This document shows, one piece after another, positions 46,771-59,059 of a stretch of 64,000 nt of DNA (the first letter of the stretch is position 1; each line of letters opens with the position of its first letter). A program made the translations under genes and the position numbers. The notes under the pieces are model-generated. The model was not told where the DNA came from, searched no databases, and saw only the letters and a program-made list of their open reading frames with translations. Source of the stretch: Ceratorhiza oryzae-sativae. Taxonomy: Eukaryota > Basidiomycota > Agaricomycetes > Cantharellales > Ceratobasidiaceae. Location: the NCBI GenBank assembly GCA_030998015.1, contig JARWMV010000246.1:62001-126000 (forward strand), read 5' to 3'.

Positions 46771-46983
46771 TCAAGATTCCCGAATGCGCCCCTTGTCTGT
46801 GCTAATGGGGGCCTTGGCCTTGATTGCAGCCCTCGGAAACTGAGTGGCCGCAGCTAGAGCTGAAGTCACCTTTGGCTTCGACGTGCGCGAGGCAGCAGGA
46901 GCCTTCCGACGTTTGGGCACGCAATGTCTCGGGGCAGGAATCTGTTCGACCACGAGAGGCTGCTTGAGCTTGTATTGAAACAT
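46771..46983 (-). CDS. possible small basic protein, unrecognised
   Basis: A 70-residue open frame with many Lys, Arg, Ala and Pro (MFQYKLKQPLVVEQIPAPRH, PKRRKAPAASRTSKPKV, ending GRIRES). Composition is more protein-like than the flanks and it starts with a true ATG, but there is no domain and no nearby partner. It could be the last exon of a larger gene or chance. Confidence 0.25.
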   Translation of the reverse strand: MFQYKLKQPLVVEQIPAPRHCVPKRRKAPAASRTSKPKVTSALAAATQFPRAAIKAKAPISTDKGRIRES

Positions 46984-47551
46984 AATCTACCGCGGACCGT
47001 TTCGGTGCAATTCAAGCAAGCGCATACTACGGTATCTGACGTTAATGATCAACTGGCAACGCGAACATTTCATTTTGGAGTGAACCCTCAGCGTGCGCCC
47101 CTGTAACAAATGTATGAGCATATTCAAGATGACAAGTCAAAGCGAGGTTTACCCCAACGACAGGAACCCACGATATCAGTACTCCATTAGCAGATTCATA
47201 GCCCCAATCTCCTCAGGAATATGGACGGCGATTTCAAAATCAAATTGTATTGACATCTATCATCAGAGATGGCATCAGTGGTTCACAAAAAGTCCATCCA
47301 TTCTCTAACGAGTGATTTCGAGAGGGGATGGAAGAAAGTGCGAAACAAGACGCAGTTTGTTGTGCCGAGATTAAATACGTCAGCTGACTAATCTGAAATA
47401 GGGGGGCTTGTAACCCCTGAGTTCCAGCTACGTGACGCCAGACCAAGAGACAAACACAGAAAATTCATAATAGAAAATCCATTGTCTCAATAAAAAGCGC
47501 CGAGTGTGTTGAATAGAGTGGGGGCTAGTAATACATAACCGATAAAGTGCG
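46984..47551. other. intergenic
   Basis: 3' flank of COX11 on the right. No gene or element supported. Confidence 0.35.
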
Positions 47552-48541
47552 CTATGGCGTAGCCGAAACAGGTTGAGGTTTGTCAGGCGGTGCATGTACA
47601 ACATCTCCCCACCCTTGGGACTCAAAAACAACTTGCTGTGGTGCGTCTGGCTCGAGATCACCTCGCGCGTTTCGCCGTGCCCTATCCGGTTGTATATCAC
47701 AATCAAGCCGTTTGGAGACAAATGTAACATTGCATACCTGAAGAACGTATAAGATAGGACCACATCGTCTACATCTTGCATGAGCGGATCATCCACGATG
47801 TCTCGGTCAATAAAGAATAACAAAGGCATATCAACTTCTTCCCCGGCGATCAACTTTTGCTCTTCAAAGCAGAAGCACTCGACTTTTGCAAAGTACGGCG
47901 CAACCTACTATCCTGGTTGGAGACCGCACATTCATATTCTTCATATCGAACTCACCTTGGAAGGTGTCACGTTGTACGTCGCAATGCCAATGATATCTTC
48001 CTTGCTTGTGTTCTTCGCCTTGTAAAACGCCAGACTTGTCTCTCCAGGTAAAACGTTGACAAATCGTTGCTGGGGCTGGAACTGCCAAGGCAATGCAGTT
48101 GCCGTATCCGCGTTAAAGTGGACCTTGATCCTTTTAGCGTTGTTGTTTGGTACGAGCCGTTCAGCGCTGTACCGAGACGACTCCCTGTCTGTCATCGGAA
48201 TCCCACCAAACCCGGTTGCACTACAGAATGCACGATAGAGGGGGACCGCGGCGTAAGTCACTCCCACGGCAGTTATCACCTTTGATAAATTAATTGAATT
48301 AATTCATGCCTCGTAATCATTCTATTATATTTCTCACCGTTGCAGTGGTATACATGAGAAGAGTCCGATTCCTAGCTTTATATACATCTCGAGGATTTAG
48401 CCTGCGAGAAGACGGGCTAGCATCCCAGGCTCCACGTGTGCTCGAAAATTTCGAAATAGGCGTATATATATTCGCATTAGATAGTGAGAAGTGTCTTCCA
48501 GCGCGAGCCGGTCGAAATCCCGTCCTCAAAATGGAGGCCAT
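47552..48541 (-). CDS. COX11: cytochrome c oxidase copper chaperone COX11
   Basis: Inner mitochondrial membrane protein that delivers copper to the CuB site of Cox1. Exons 48541-48338, 48279-47956, 47904-47738 and 47681-47552; 274 residues, all phases fit. N-terminal presequence (MASILRTGFRPARAGRHFS), then RDVYKARNRTLLMYTTATVVITAVGVTYAAVPLYRAFCSATGFGG in sections, i.e. the single helix followed by PLYRxFC. The copper-binding domain has RIKVHFNADTATALPWQF, PGETSLAFYKAKNTS, ATYNVTPSKVAPYF and the copper motif ECFCFEEQ (CFCF), then GEEVDMPLLFFIDRDI and LSYTFFRARRNA. All functional Cys are present. A family-normal C-terminal tail follows. Confidence 0.95.
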
Positions 48542-49227
48542 CGTAGTGGGTGCTTGATGATGATCGGCACGTGAGGAGGGGGCTTAGGCGCCCAGACGCT
48601 GGAGCCCATTGTATGCAGGGCTCGCAATCCACATCATGCACCAATAAATTAAACATGCTCTCTCTATAGTGACCTCGTATTATGGAGCTAAAAATTGTGA
48701 TAATACATTATACACCCCACAACAACCCAATTTTCCAATCGCTGCATCTACTTTATTATAACATGTTTTCGGGGCGTACTCCAGTGCAAAGAAGTTCGAC
48801 CTAATGGGAAAGGTCGCATGTACAACGCCAAAATGGAGAATAAATTAAGGAGCGCTTTTCGAGTTCGATTCAATTCAACACTATTTGACTTATCCTTCGA
48901 CCACGGCTAACTTTAAATACTATACACGTTTTCATACTGAGACCGTCCAACTACAAAAGAACACTGGAGGGGATGCATATGGAACCATTGCACGGAAAGA
49001 AGCAGGAGACAACCCTAAACATGTACATGAAACTAAATACGTTATATGACAACATAAAATCCTATCTGTTTGTGATTAAAACGAGCTGAGGGTCAAAAGG
49101 TGCGCAGAGCCATTTAAGTAGAGGTGTGGCTGGTAATATAGTGCCCAAAGCAATCTGCGCTCACTTGTATAGAGGTGGCTATCGAATTTGTGCGTGAAAC
49201 GCCCAGTTTATGATCTGCGGAGTTATC
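48542..49227. other. intergenic
   Basis: AT-rich spacer (notably 48640-49080) between COX11 and the EDE1-like gene. No gene seen. Confidence 0.35.
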
Positions 49228-52200
49228 CTATGGTATTAGGCTGAGTACAGCCCTTTCAAGGTTATACCCGTTTGTCTCCAGTGCATTAATTGCCTGAATT
49301 TGTGAGAATCCCATCCCACACAGAGTTTTGATAGCCACCATATTATCATCATCCCAAGATACCATCACTAAATCTGAAGACGATGATTCACCAACCGTAT
49401 CCAGGGCAGTGTCTTTGTTCTTATCTTTCTCTTTCTTGCCTTTTTTGTTAGCTTTGATCGTCTTCGATAGTTCGAAGGAAGGAAGATGCAAGCCTAATTT
49501 CGTCGAGCGTTGGGCAATTTCGACAGGAGACTCAAAGGCCTCCCATGATGGTGCTCCAGTGTTGGACTTCATGGGCGAGTCTTGGTCGAATATTCTAGTA
49601 ACCGAAGCCGGAGCTGAAGATGCCGACGGGGGGAACTGTGGAACTGGCAGAAGTTTGGATAATGGAACATATCTATTTGCCATGGCAGATCTTGGCTGTG
49701 AAGAGGCTGCATTGAGCGTAGAAGGCATAGATACCCCTACTGTTCCTAACCTAGATTCGATGAATGGGTCGGATGAGTCATCAGAATCCCAGGCCGACGA
49801 CTTGAATTCAGACCGATCGCCATTTTGCGATCTGTCCTCTGTGTTGGATGCGGAAGAAACGCGAATGCCAGGTGTGTCTCCGGTCCCAAGGTTTAATGCC
49901 TCGGATTGGTAGTCTGGTAGGCTTATCCCTATATTCTGTGTCTCAGGGACGATAGATACTTCCTCCCCGTCTCCTAGATTTTGTGTCGGCAACTGGGCTA
50001 TGTCTGTATCTGACTGTCCGTAGTTAATATTATTGTCCGGTTCGTTCGAATCATTAGGCGTTGGAGATTCTTCGGTTGAATTCGGAAGTGTTTGGCTAGG
50101 AGCCTGAGCAGGGCCAGCCATAACGTTGGTACCCTTGTGATCGACGGTAGCTTGGGAATCAGTCGATAAACCGCTATCAGGTGCTCGCCTCAGATCCACC
50201 AATAGCGTGGAACTCGGGATGGCAACCCGAGGCGATGATGTACTGTGATAACGCATCCGAACAAACGGGTTCTTGCTGTTACTTGGCAGCGAGTACCGGT
50301 GAATGGAGCGGGAGGCAGAAGACTTAGACACAACAGTTGGCCCTAAAGCTGGATGATGCAGACCAGAGGCTTCGTCATCCAACTTCGGCACAGATGCAAG
50401 AGTAGACGGAGTGATAATAAGAATAGATCTGTTAGAATCATCGGGTAGTTGTTTCTCCACATTTTCTAGCATTTCTTTTGCTTTTGCCAGTTCTTGCCTC
50501 GCCTTTACGACCTCTGCTTGCATCACATCGATTTCGTTCTCTCCACTCGCAATTTGATTTCTTGCTATTTGAATCAAACCGGTAGCGTAGGCCGCTTCAC
50601 GCTTGGTGTTCTCGATACTAGCCCTAAGATTCCCTGCTTTGTTGGCAACTTCCCAAGCCTGCTTTTGGGTGGCTTCCAGCTCCAGTACAACTGCATCTCT
50701 TTCCTGTCGAGCAGCGTTTGCTTGGCTCTCGAGGCAAAGGAGCTCTTCTCGGGCTTTAGCAAGGTCGGTATCTTGTTGTGTCCTACGTGCACGGAGTTCA
50801 ACAAGGCGGGCCTCCTCGGACTCGCGCGCAACTAGTGCACGCTTGAGTTTCTCCTGGAGCTCAGCAAGCTGTTTTTGTGGTAGAGCTAGTTCTGCTTCAA
50901 GAGCCTCGCGTAGAACTGCGGCAGAAGATTGAGCAGCAATGGCCGAGTCAAGTGCATGCTGTGTACTCGATAGATGATTCCGGACATCCATTAGGTTCAT
51001 GCTTTGGGTGATTACTGATGGGTGATTGACGGGATGTGCGTCACCGTCAAAGAAGCCACAATGAGAGCTGTCTGTGCACGAATAAGTTCTGATTCAAAGG
51101 AAGTCAAGTTGAACTTACTCGAGCTGGGCGCTATTGACGGAAACGCAACTTTGACTGGCGTATGGGCCTCAAGCGGTTTTTCGATGGGCCGTACGTCCTC
51201 GAACATCTCATCTGCATAAAAATGGTAAGAAATTTCCTCTGAAGAAGCGTTCTATGTATGCATACCCTGAATCAGTGGGTCTGGTATAATTGAAGTGTGC
51301 TGATCTGTGTTGAAACGCCCTGGGATCTCACGGCCAGAAAGCTTTTCATTGAGCAGATAAAACATAATCGCAAATTCCGCAGGATCGAGTTCTCCGTCAT
51401 CATTTTGGTCAGCTAGGTCCCTAAATGATTTGTGAGTCTACGAGAAGCGCCGCAACGGGCCGTTTACATACCAGATTTGCGAGAGAACCGGTTCCGGAAG
51501 TTCCGATTTTAACAGGAAGTCAACAGCAATGTCACATTGGAGTGTTCCACGCCCTTGTAAATCAAGCGTGGCAAATATTCCGTCGGACTTGGCTCTCAAC
51601 TCCGCAGATATCGGCCAGCTCGATTTGTCTGTTACTGGTGCGTGTGGATGGGGCGGGATCCGCTGTTCAAAAACCACGGACGTTGTTGAAGCGGACGCCT
51701 TGCTATGATGGGGCTGGAATAAAGTGTGGTCTGTCGGTCGTATCTTAGTTGTGTTTTCAGGAGTTGCTACACTTTGTTGAAAAGCGAGGCCATCTGTAGT
51801 ATTAACTTGAAGTCGTGGTTTGAGAGGTGGGCTTGGGATACTGCCTCTCGCTTGCTCATAGAGACCCGGATATAGTGATGTTGGGAGATCCTGGAGGGCA
51901 CCAGACATGATAGACTGGATAAAATACATCCCAATCACGAAATCGGTGGCATCAAGCAGGCCTCGATTTCGTGTGTCCGCGAGACTCCTGAAGATATAAA
52001 TGAGTAGATTTTGGGCATAGATTGCTAGATACGAACCATATTTGGTCAAGTACAGGCGCGGAAAGCTTTGACTTAAGGAAGAAGGCCTGGTCTGGTGCCT
52101 AAGTCACCAAAGTGGGTAGTTGGCCTGTAAGACAGTGAAGCAGAAGAGACGCACCACTGAGCAGACCATTCTCGGGGTTGTTTTTCATAAATAAATCTAA

Positions 52201-52662
52201 GAACTTTTGCCGATCCTCTGAGGTGAGCCGTGGTATGTCTGGTGGTGCAGAAGGCCGCACGGACGGCCGGGAGACTCCCGGGTTAAATTTGATCCCTGGG
52301 ATTGGAATCCCCTTAAAGGTAGGAAGCGGTCCAACTAGGTACGCTAAGGTTTTAGAATGAAACGGCCAGAAAAAAAAATCCCCTGCCGTACCGCGTGAAA
52401 TCAATTCTTCATTGGCTTTCTCGCCTGCCTGCGCCCATCCAATGAGCCTAAGCGCAATACTAAGTTCTCGCGGAGTAAGAAATCCGCTGTGAGTACCACC
52501 AGCCAACTTCCATATATCGGTCAGTATAACCCGAGGTAAACCGGAACCATTAAATATTTTAAAAGCATCTGGTTCAGAGATAAGGTCGGTCGAGTGGAGA
52601 TTTGCCTTTGCAAACACTGCTTTGACTAGCCCTTGCTCCTGGGCTGATAGGCTAAAACTCAT
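49228..52662 (-). CDS. EDE1: EDE1/Eps15-type endocytic scaffold: three EH domains, coiled coil, UBA
   Basis: Early clathrin-coat scaffold. Exons 52662-52392, 52334-52155, 52091-52037, 51987-51472, 51420-51266, 51211-51119, 51071-49228; 1,037 residues, all phases fit. EH1 is residues 1-95 (LVKAVFAKANLHSTDLIS, GLPRVILTDIWKLAGGTHSGFLTPRELSIALRLIGWAQ). A linker (VGPLPTFKGIPIPGI) leads to EH2 at about 140-225 (RQKFLDLFMKNNPENGLLS, KSKLSAPVLDQIWSLADTR, FVIGMYFIQ) and EH3 at about 283-375 (SDGIFATLDLQGRGTLQ, LPEPVLSQIWDLADQNDDGELDPAEFAIMFYLL). EH3 keeps the Trp and Ca-loop residues. A heptad coiled coil spans about 447-640. The end, residues 995-1037, is a UBA domain (MVAIKTLCGMGFSQIQAINALETNGYNLERAVLSL). 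First of three tandem EH genes. Confidence 0.92.
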
Positions 52663-53293
52663 GTCGAAATGCCGAATAGTACACTTCGTGCAGATGAAGA
52701 TGCGAGGTAATCCTTGGTATGCCCGTGGCCGCCAGGAGGTTTGACTTAGCGCGCGCTAATCGCTACAGGTCTCCCAGGCTATACTAGCTTGGGCTGGGGC
52801 GGTGGTGGCAAAGAGTATTGCATTTCGAATCAATTGATTCGTAATTCAAGTGTATATTCGGCTCAGATGGGGCTGTCCTTACGATGGATTGACACAGTCC
52901 AATAAAACGAACTACAGTAAGACCCCGGTTTTGAAAAGGCACTAATTTTGACGCGTTATGAATGGTGGCAAAATGCGGGGACTCTATTAGACAGGGACAC
53001 AGTCTTGGTTCACACAAGTGGCCCATACGAAAACGACGCTATATTCTTTGACGTGCTTCTTTACCACGTCATTTCAGATCAAGAGGTTCTACTGCATATT
53101 TGACGGTCCCAGTTCTAGGTAAACCATAGCAGCCAGGGAAACAGCACACATTCGCTTACATGTTGCTTGAATACATGATGAATGTTTCTGTAATGATGAC
53201 TGGTATATGAATCTTTGAGTGCATAAAGCCCGCCCTCATCTAATTAAAATTGATGCGATACAACCACCACGGCCAGATCCACGCTGAAGAATT
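52663..53293. other. intergenic, EH gene 1 to EH gene 2
   Basis: Promoter of the EDE1-like gene and 3' flank of the next EH gene. No gene seen. Confidence 0.35.
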
Positions 53294-55531
53294 TCACGTA
53301 CAGTTCAAAACATAAAAATGTGCGAAACCTATGATTAAGCAGAACACTAAAAATGGTCCTAGTTTTTGTCGATGTGCTACCAGATTGAGGGAATGCCACG
53401 CTGTTGGTGATTTCAGGTATTCGTCTAGCGAATGGAGACCGTTGGTATCTTGGACTTTTTGTTCGCTGCCAGCTTGTTCTTTCTTCTCGTCAATTGCAGC
53501 ACGAAGGTTTGTCTTTTCGCTTTCTAGACAAGCAAGCTGCTCCTTCGCAATTTCGACCAGGCTGCTCAAATGCCTCATTTCCGGTCCAAGCGTTGCAGTT
53601 TCGGCCTTCATTCTTGCGATTTCGTGATTATCTTGGCTAATTTGGGTTTCTACGTCTTTTAGCTCCTGATTGAGCTGATCTCGCTTGTCCTGCATAGCCT
53701 TGACTTCATTCTTGAGACGGAAGGCCTCCTCTCGCACCTTAGCCAGGCGGCTATCCTGCTGCGCTTTGAGAATACGTTTGGCAGTGAACTGCCTCTCTTC
53801 AGCCGTAAGTTGCTCTTCGAGCTCGGTTAATTGCTGTTTCACTAAAGATATATCGGATTCGTTTGCCTCTTGGGATTTTATTACTGTGGACTGAGTGGGG
53901 CTAGTAGTTGATTCGAATGCATTGCAACCGTTCGGGGAATGGGCTTGAACTCTGGTAGTTCCACCGATTGCTGGGTCATGTCGATTATCGACTACAAAAA
54001 AAAATGTAAGTGACGCGTAATACATGATGCCTTTAGAGACTGACCTGGGGTAACATGCGTTGCTCCCTTAGTGGATGAAACTATTGACGGTACGGGCATG
54101 CGAAGCGAAGGGCTTTCTACGGAAGATGTAGCTCCAGGCCAAGGTTTGGAATAAATATCCGGAGTGGTCTTGAGACCCGTGGCCTGGTAAGATTTGGGGG
54201 ATTCAGCCCAATGTTCATCGCCCTCAAGCACCCGATGCATATAATGCATCGCAAGAGCAAATTCATCTGGCGAAAGTTCTCCGTCGCGGTTCACATCAAC
54301 TTTATCCCTGGAAAGAAACTGATTGGTTTAACCCTCTACTGAAGATTCAATAGACGTACCAGATCTTCGAGAGTACCTCAACGGGGATTTTCGTTTGAAG
54401 CATATATTCGGCGGCAACGTTACCATCAATAGATCCGCGTTTCTGGGTGTCAAGCCGAGCAAATATCGCATCGAAAGTGGCCTTCGCTTCTTGAGATATG
54501 GTCGTGCTTGGACGAACAAACGACCCTTGCGTCGGAATCTTCAGAGGCTGAGGGGTAGCTTGAGAGTGGAGGTCGAACGTATTGTCGGGACTGAAAGGTG
54601 CAGGACCCATTCCAAAACGAAGTGAAGGCTGAGTGTTTTCTATGTGCGAACAGCGGATGTTATCAGCCTCCGTCGTTTGCCTTTGCGAATGCGAACTCGT
54701 CGGTTGGTGGTATGCGCCTCGACTTGCTTGCTCGTAAAGACTTGATGGCAGTGTCGATGGAATGGCCAACAGTTTCTTGGACACAGCGCATCGAATCAAG
54801 AATACCGCAATGACAAAACCCACGCAATCAAGAGCGTTCCGTTTATGAGGGTCTGCAAGGCGCCTGAATGGTGATGTTAGGCGTTCGGCAACGAAAAAGA
54901 ACGAATAGGCAAAACCCGTACCAAATCTGATCGATCTGTCTCGTAGGCAAACGCGACTCCTGAAAATAGCTGCGAGCCTCGTCACCTAGGTTGAAAATAA
55001 GTACTAGTATGATGTATAGAGATGAGTTCCGCACTGCTAAGTAGCCCATTGATTGGTCCGAGCTGGTAGAAAATGGTTTGAAACTCGCTCCGGTCCTCAG
55101 CGGTGAGCTGTGGGATGTCCGAATCTTTGGACTTCGATGTTTGTACCGAGGGTGTTGGATTAAAGCTAAATCCTCGAGGATGGATACCTTTGAGTGTAGG
55201 GATAGGGGGGACTGGGGTATCTTCAGAATTTTGCGAGCGATCCAGGGGCCGTACACTTACTGGCTTGAAGCAGCTCTTTGCTTGGTTCCTCGCCACTTTG
55301 TGCCCAGCCGACAAGTCTAATGGCAACGGCGACTTCATTCCCGCTCAGGAATTTGTTCTCGTCAGCATCTGCAAGCTGCCAGATCTTGTCGAGGGTGGCC
55401 ACGGGGAGACCAAAGCCCGCGAAAACCTCGTCCACTTGCTCGCGGGTGATGAAGGCAAAATCTTGAGCATTTAGTTTAGCTAGGATGGCGTCGATGAGCC
55501 TGGTCTCCTCTTGCGATGGGGTAAAGTTCAT
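53294..55531 (-). CDS. EH-domain protein with coiled coil and C-terminal membrane anchor
   Basis: Paralogue of the EDE1-like gene. Exons 55531-55261, 55211-55035, 54985-54922, 54863-54360, 54307-54045, 53991-53294; 658 residues. EH1 1-95 (RLIDAILAKLNAQDFAFIT, ATLDKIWQLADADENKFLSGNEVAVAIRLVGWAQ); linker IPTLKGIHPRGF; EH2 about 130-235 (IPQLTAEDRSEFQTIFYQL, LPTRQIDQIWRLADP); EH3 about 325-420 (TFDAIFARLDTQKRGSIDG, IPVEVLSKIWDKVDVNRDGELSPDEFALAMHYM). A coiled coil follows (about 470-605; VKQQLTELEEQLTAEERQF). Unlike EDE1 there is no UBA; the protein ends with a 19-residue hydrophobic helix (LGPFLVFCLIIGFAHFYVL) and NCT, as in tail-anchored proteins. The start of exon 2 could be ten bases earlier in the same frame. 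Confidence 0.85.
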
Positions 55532-56130
55532 ATTAATCAGTTAGTATTAAGTATTATGCTGAATGTGAGATGAAGGACGAAGGTGACTTTGCTGGGCGGA
55601 TACGAAGGCCTCTTGAAATTTTGCTCATACGTATAGATAGCCTGACGCCCATCGCATGACCAAAACGGGTTGACCGATGGGCACATATTTCTTCGGGGAA
55701 CATCAGTTATATAACTATTCCCCCAATGGTCAAACCATTAGCAAGCGCATGCGATGCATGCACGAAGAGGGCTGTGATATCTGCCGGGCTTAGCCTTTCT
55801 GGAACTTTGTTCGAGTCAGCCGGAAGATGCCAATATATGTGCACTGCAAACCGGTGTGGTCTGAGTACATTGGACTATTCGATGTCAAATCAAGCGTGTG
55901 GACAAAAGCAATGCGGAATGGTGCCGCTTATAATCCGTCAAGCTGGCGGTCGTCTAACTGAGAATCTAGTAACCGCTGGAGGGTTGATTAATATACAAGA
56001 AAACAGCAAGTCCAAACCAAAACCAAAAAACATACTAATTCAATAATACATCAAAATATGAAAACGCAGGAATAATAGTAAGTGGATAAAGGCTACAACG
56101 AGGAGTCTAAAAGGAAAATCCCGCGGAAAC
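55532..56130. other. intergenic, EH gene 2 to EH gene 3
   Basis: Promoter of EH gene 2. No gene seen; an open frame at 55726-56046 has no support. Confidence 0.35.
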
Positions 56131-57380
56131 CTACGTCGGAGCGCGGGGGAAATAAAAACATGCGAGAAATACTGAGCAAATCGCAAAAAGAAAAATAATC
56201 TTGGAGTACATTGGCGCAAAATTTTGTATGGGTTGCTCTAGGGGTCCCTTCATTTCCGGATCGGACGTTTCTCGTTCGCCGTGGGGTGGGCCCAGCTCAG
56301 CAGCTGTTGTAGAGATTGGGTAGCCTAACCCATGTTGGATTTCCTGTGTACTGTCCTCAGGTTGTCCCATCTTGTCACCATAGAGCCTCTTCTCCGTGTT
56401 AAGCAAAGAATAGTTGATGCATACCGCGTGACGCCTCATCGTCGCGATCTCCTCTCGCATCTTGCTCATCTCTTCTTTCAATTCGCTCATCTCCTCGCTG
56501 AGACCTTGGGTCAACCTTTTCATATCTCGCTCAACTTCAAGCCATTTGCTTCGCGTAGTGGCGGCAATCGTATCCTCAACCCGGATTGACTCGTCCCGTG
56601 CTTTGCCTGGCGTGACATCCTGGCTCGGCTTACTTTCGGGCACCCCGACCGGTCGCTCGCCTATCTGCACCTCTGGGATTTGAGTAGGGTTGGCGGGCTC
56701 AGCCACGGGTCCTATTCTCTGAGAATGCGTTGGATAGATAGAGGATGCGCTGGACGGAGTTTTTGGGCACGAGCCACCTTGGGCGGACAGATTGCTCGAA
56801 GATGAGTTCCTGCTGCTATTGCACATTCCACTGCTTGGGGGGATTACTTTGAGGGATTGACCTGTTCGAAAGCAGAGTTAGTGAGATTATGTATTGAACG
56901 CACGATGGGAATCCAATTCTGACCATGTTGAGGAACATTTGGAGACGGCTGGGTGGCCGGCCTGGAGTATGATGAGATCGCAGATTGGTAGTTTGACATT
57001 CCGCCGAAAAGAGTAACTCCAGGGATGGGGATACCTTTGATGGTGGCAAGCGGGCCAACTTTGGGCATGTAAGCGTGCTGTGATGCTATAAACTTGAAAA
57101 GAGACTTACCACGCTCAAGCAGCGCTAGCTCTGGTTCTTTCTCGGCCTGAGCCCACCCAATAAGCCGAAGAGCCTTGGCAATGTGGTCCTCTTTAAGGCT
57201 GCCGTTCTTGTCGGGGTCGGCGATATCCCAGATCCTGTCCAGCGTACAGTTTGGAAGGCCGGCGCCGGTAAAGATCTGGTAAGCGTGGTCACGAACGACG
57301 ATATCGCTGACTTGGGTGTCTATCTTGGACAGAACTGTCTTTGCAAGCTCTTTCTCTTGACTAGACGCTTCAAAGCCCAT
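56131..57380 (-). CDS. single-EH protein with coiled coil and C-terminal membrane anchor
   Basis: Third gene of the EH array, 378 residues from exons 57380-57110, 57058-56924 and 56861-56131. It has one EH domain, residues 1-95 (LAKTVLSKIDTQVSDIVVRD, TLDRIWDIADPDKNGSLKEDHIAKALRLIGWAQ), then the same linker as its neighbours (VGPLATIKGIPIPGV). EH2 and EH3 are missing. A Ser/Pro-rich spacer leads to a short coiled coil (about 238-285; LSEEMSELKEEMSKMREEIATMRR) and a hydrophobic tail (IIFLFAICSVFLACFYF) before PRAPT. So it has the plan of a tail-anchored EH protein. Intron 2 has a good CTAAC branch. Exon 1 is 271 nt, as in both neighbours. Confidence 0.82.
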
Positions 57381-59059
57381 GTTTGTCGAACCGATGGTGG
57401 AGGTTGTTGCAATCGGGCTTTTTGGAGTCGGACGCGGAGATACTGTGCGGACGATGTACAGACCACATCCGCGTGCAAACAGCGGCTTTTATCCATCCGT
57501 CAAGGCAGTGAGCGAAGGATGAAAGCGGTTGATTGACGAGCTGATGGACGATCATCACAGATGTGCAGACCTGGTGACGTGACTGCGGAGCTGACAGAGG
57601 CGCGGCCAGGCAAAGGTGTAGCTACGATTACAAAAATAAATGTATTGAGCAAGTCAAATGCGAAACAACTGTGACCCACGATCCAAGCCCCGCATTTTAT
57701 TTTCGAAAGATGTCCACCGGTCCAGCTGCGATAACACCGAATGAAGAATACACGTTGTTTCCGCACGTTGCATCCACTGCCCTGGTATGCTGAAATCCCG
57801 CAAGCCTCTCTGTGGATATCCATCCCAATGGAAAGTTACGTTGCGCACCAGCCAACCCTCGGCATTCGCTCTGTGTATGCTGGTCGGCTATGCTATCGTC
57901 AGACACCACTTAGAAAGTCGCTTTCTAGAAAAGGCTTCTTTATCGCCTTAGAATATGCTCCAGGACAAAACACTGCCAGCTATGATCTCCGCACAGCTCT
58001 CCTGTGCATAGTGCACAGGCCCGGGTTAGTCAAGCAACTCCAAGAATAGAAGTTTGAAAAGCCGACAATTTATTAAATGCCAAAGTTTCCAAAGCAAGCC
58101 GAGTGATCAGAACCGGCATGAAAGGACCTACGCAATGCTGTACCTAGTAGAACGCGTAAGTGTTTGGGTTGCGAAATATGGCGATTCGAGCGCCCTGATG
58201 TCCGGAAGTCCTCGTTTCAAGTATAGATCGGGAACTCTTTGGCTTTGTTCGACAGGTTAGAAGCGGTCAGCGTGAAATGACCGACGTATCCACGGTTCCG
58301 GGATGAGCAACGAGAAGAGGGCAGTCACATCGCTCAGTCAACGGGCTACGATTCCAACTTGCCATAAACGGCTCATGTGAATCATCACATTTGCTGTTGC
58401 AGCGGGGGTGTTTGGCCTTGTCACAGCCCCCACCCTGTATCATGTCACACATGAGCGCCGAGGATACGTGACTTTTCGAGTTGACCGAATGCAGCTGGTT
58501 CTGTGTCGACGTAGAACCCCCGGATGCGAGGTGGGAAGCCAAGTCAGAGCTTGGCGTTTGCCCAATTTGTTGAATAAAGATGGCAAGGAAATATTTTGTA
58601 GAGAGGCTGACCGACTGTCTGTGGCGTATATCGCGTAACTGCGCTCCTAAATCAGGAAATTGAAATAACCTTTCCTACGACAAACTTCGCATTCGTGTAG
58701 TTTCCAGCCAAGGTACCGTGCGAAATATTGATACATGAAGCATACGTGAGTGTCTCATTTGAGTCTTTGCCGTGAAAAGGAGCACGTCGAGGCATCGTGG
58801 GGTATATGCGCTCGAGTCAGTGAGTAGAAAAGATGCGATCGTGGGTCGATCATCAACGCTGAAGCGAGGATGCCTTCGATGCATTTCGATTTGGTAAACC
58901 CTTAAAAGTAGGATAGAGCTCTGGTGAAAAACTATCGTGAATATTCTAGAACTGAGAATATACAAACGGTAGGGAAAAAACACCTCATAAGCGGGTACAC
59001 AAGCCGTTTCTTGAATCGAGCACAAATTAATGGGAACGGAACGAAACATAGAAAACCAT
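57381..59059. other. intergenic, 1.7 kb
   Basis: Upstream region of the third EH gene. Scattered open frames on both strands show no domain and no linked exon signals. No call. Confidence 0.35.
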
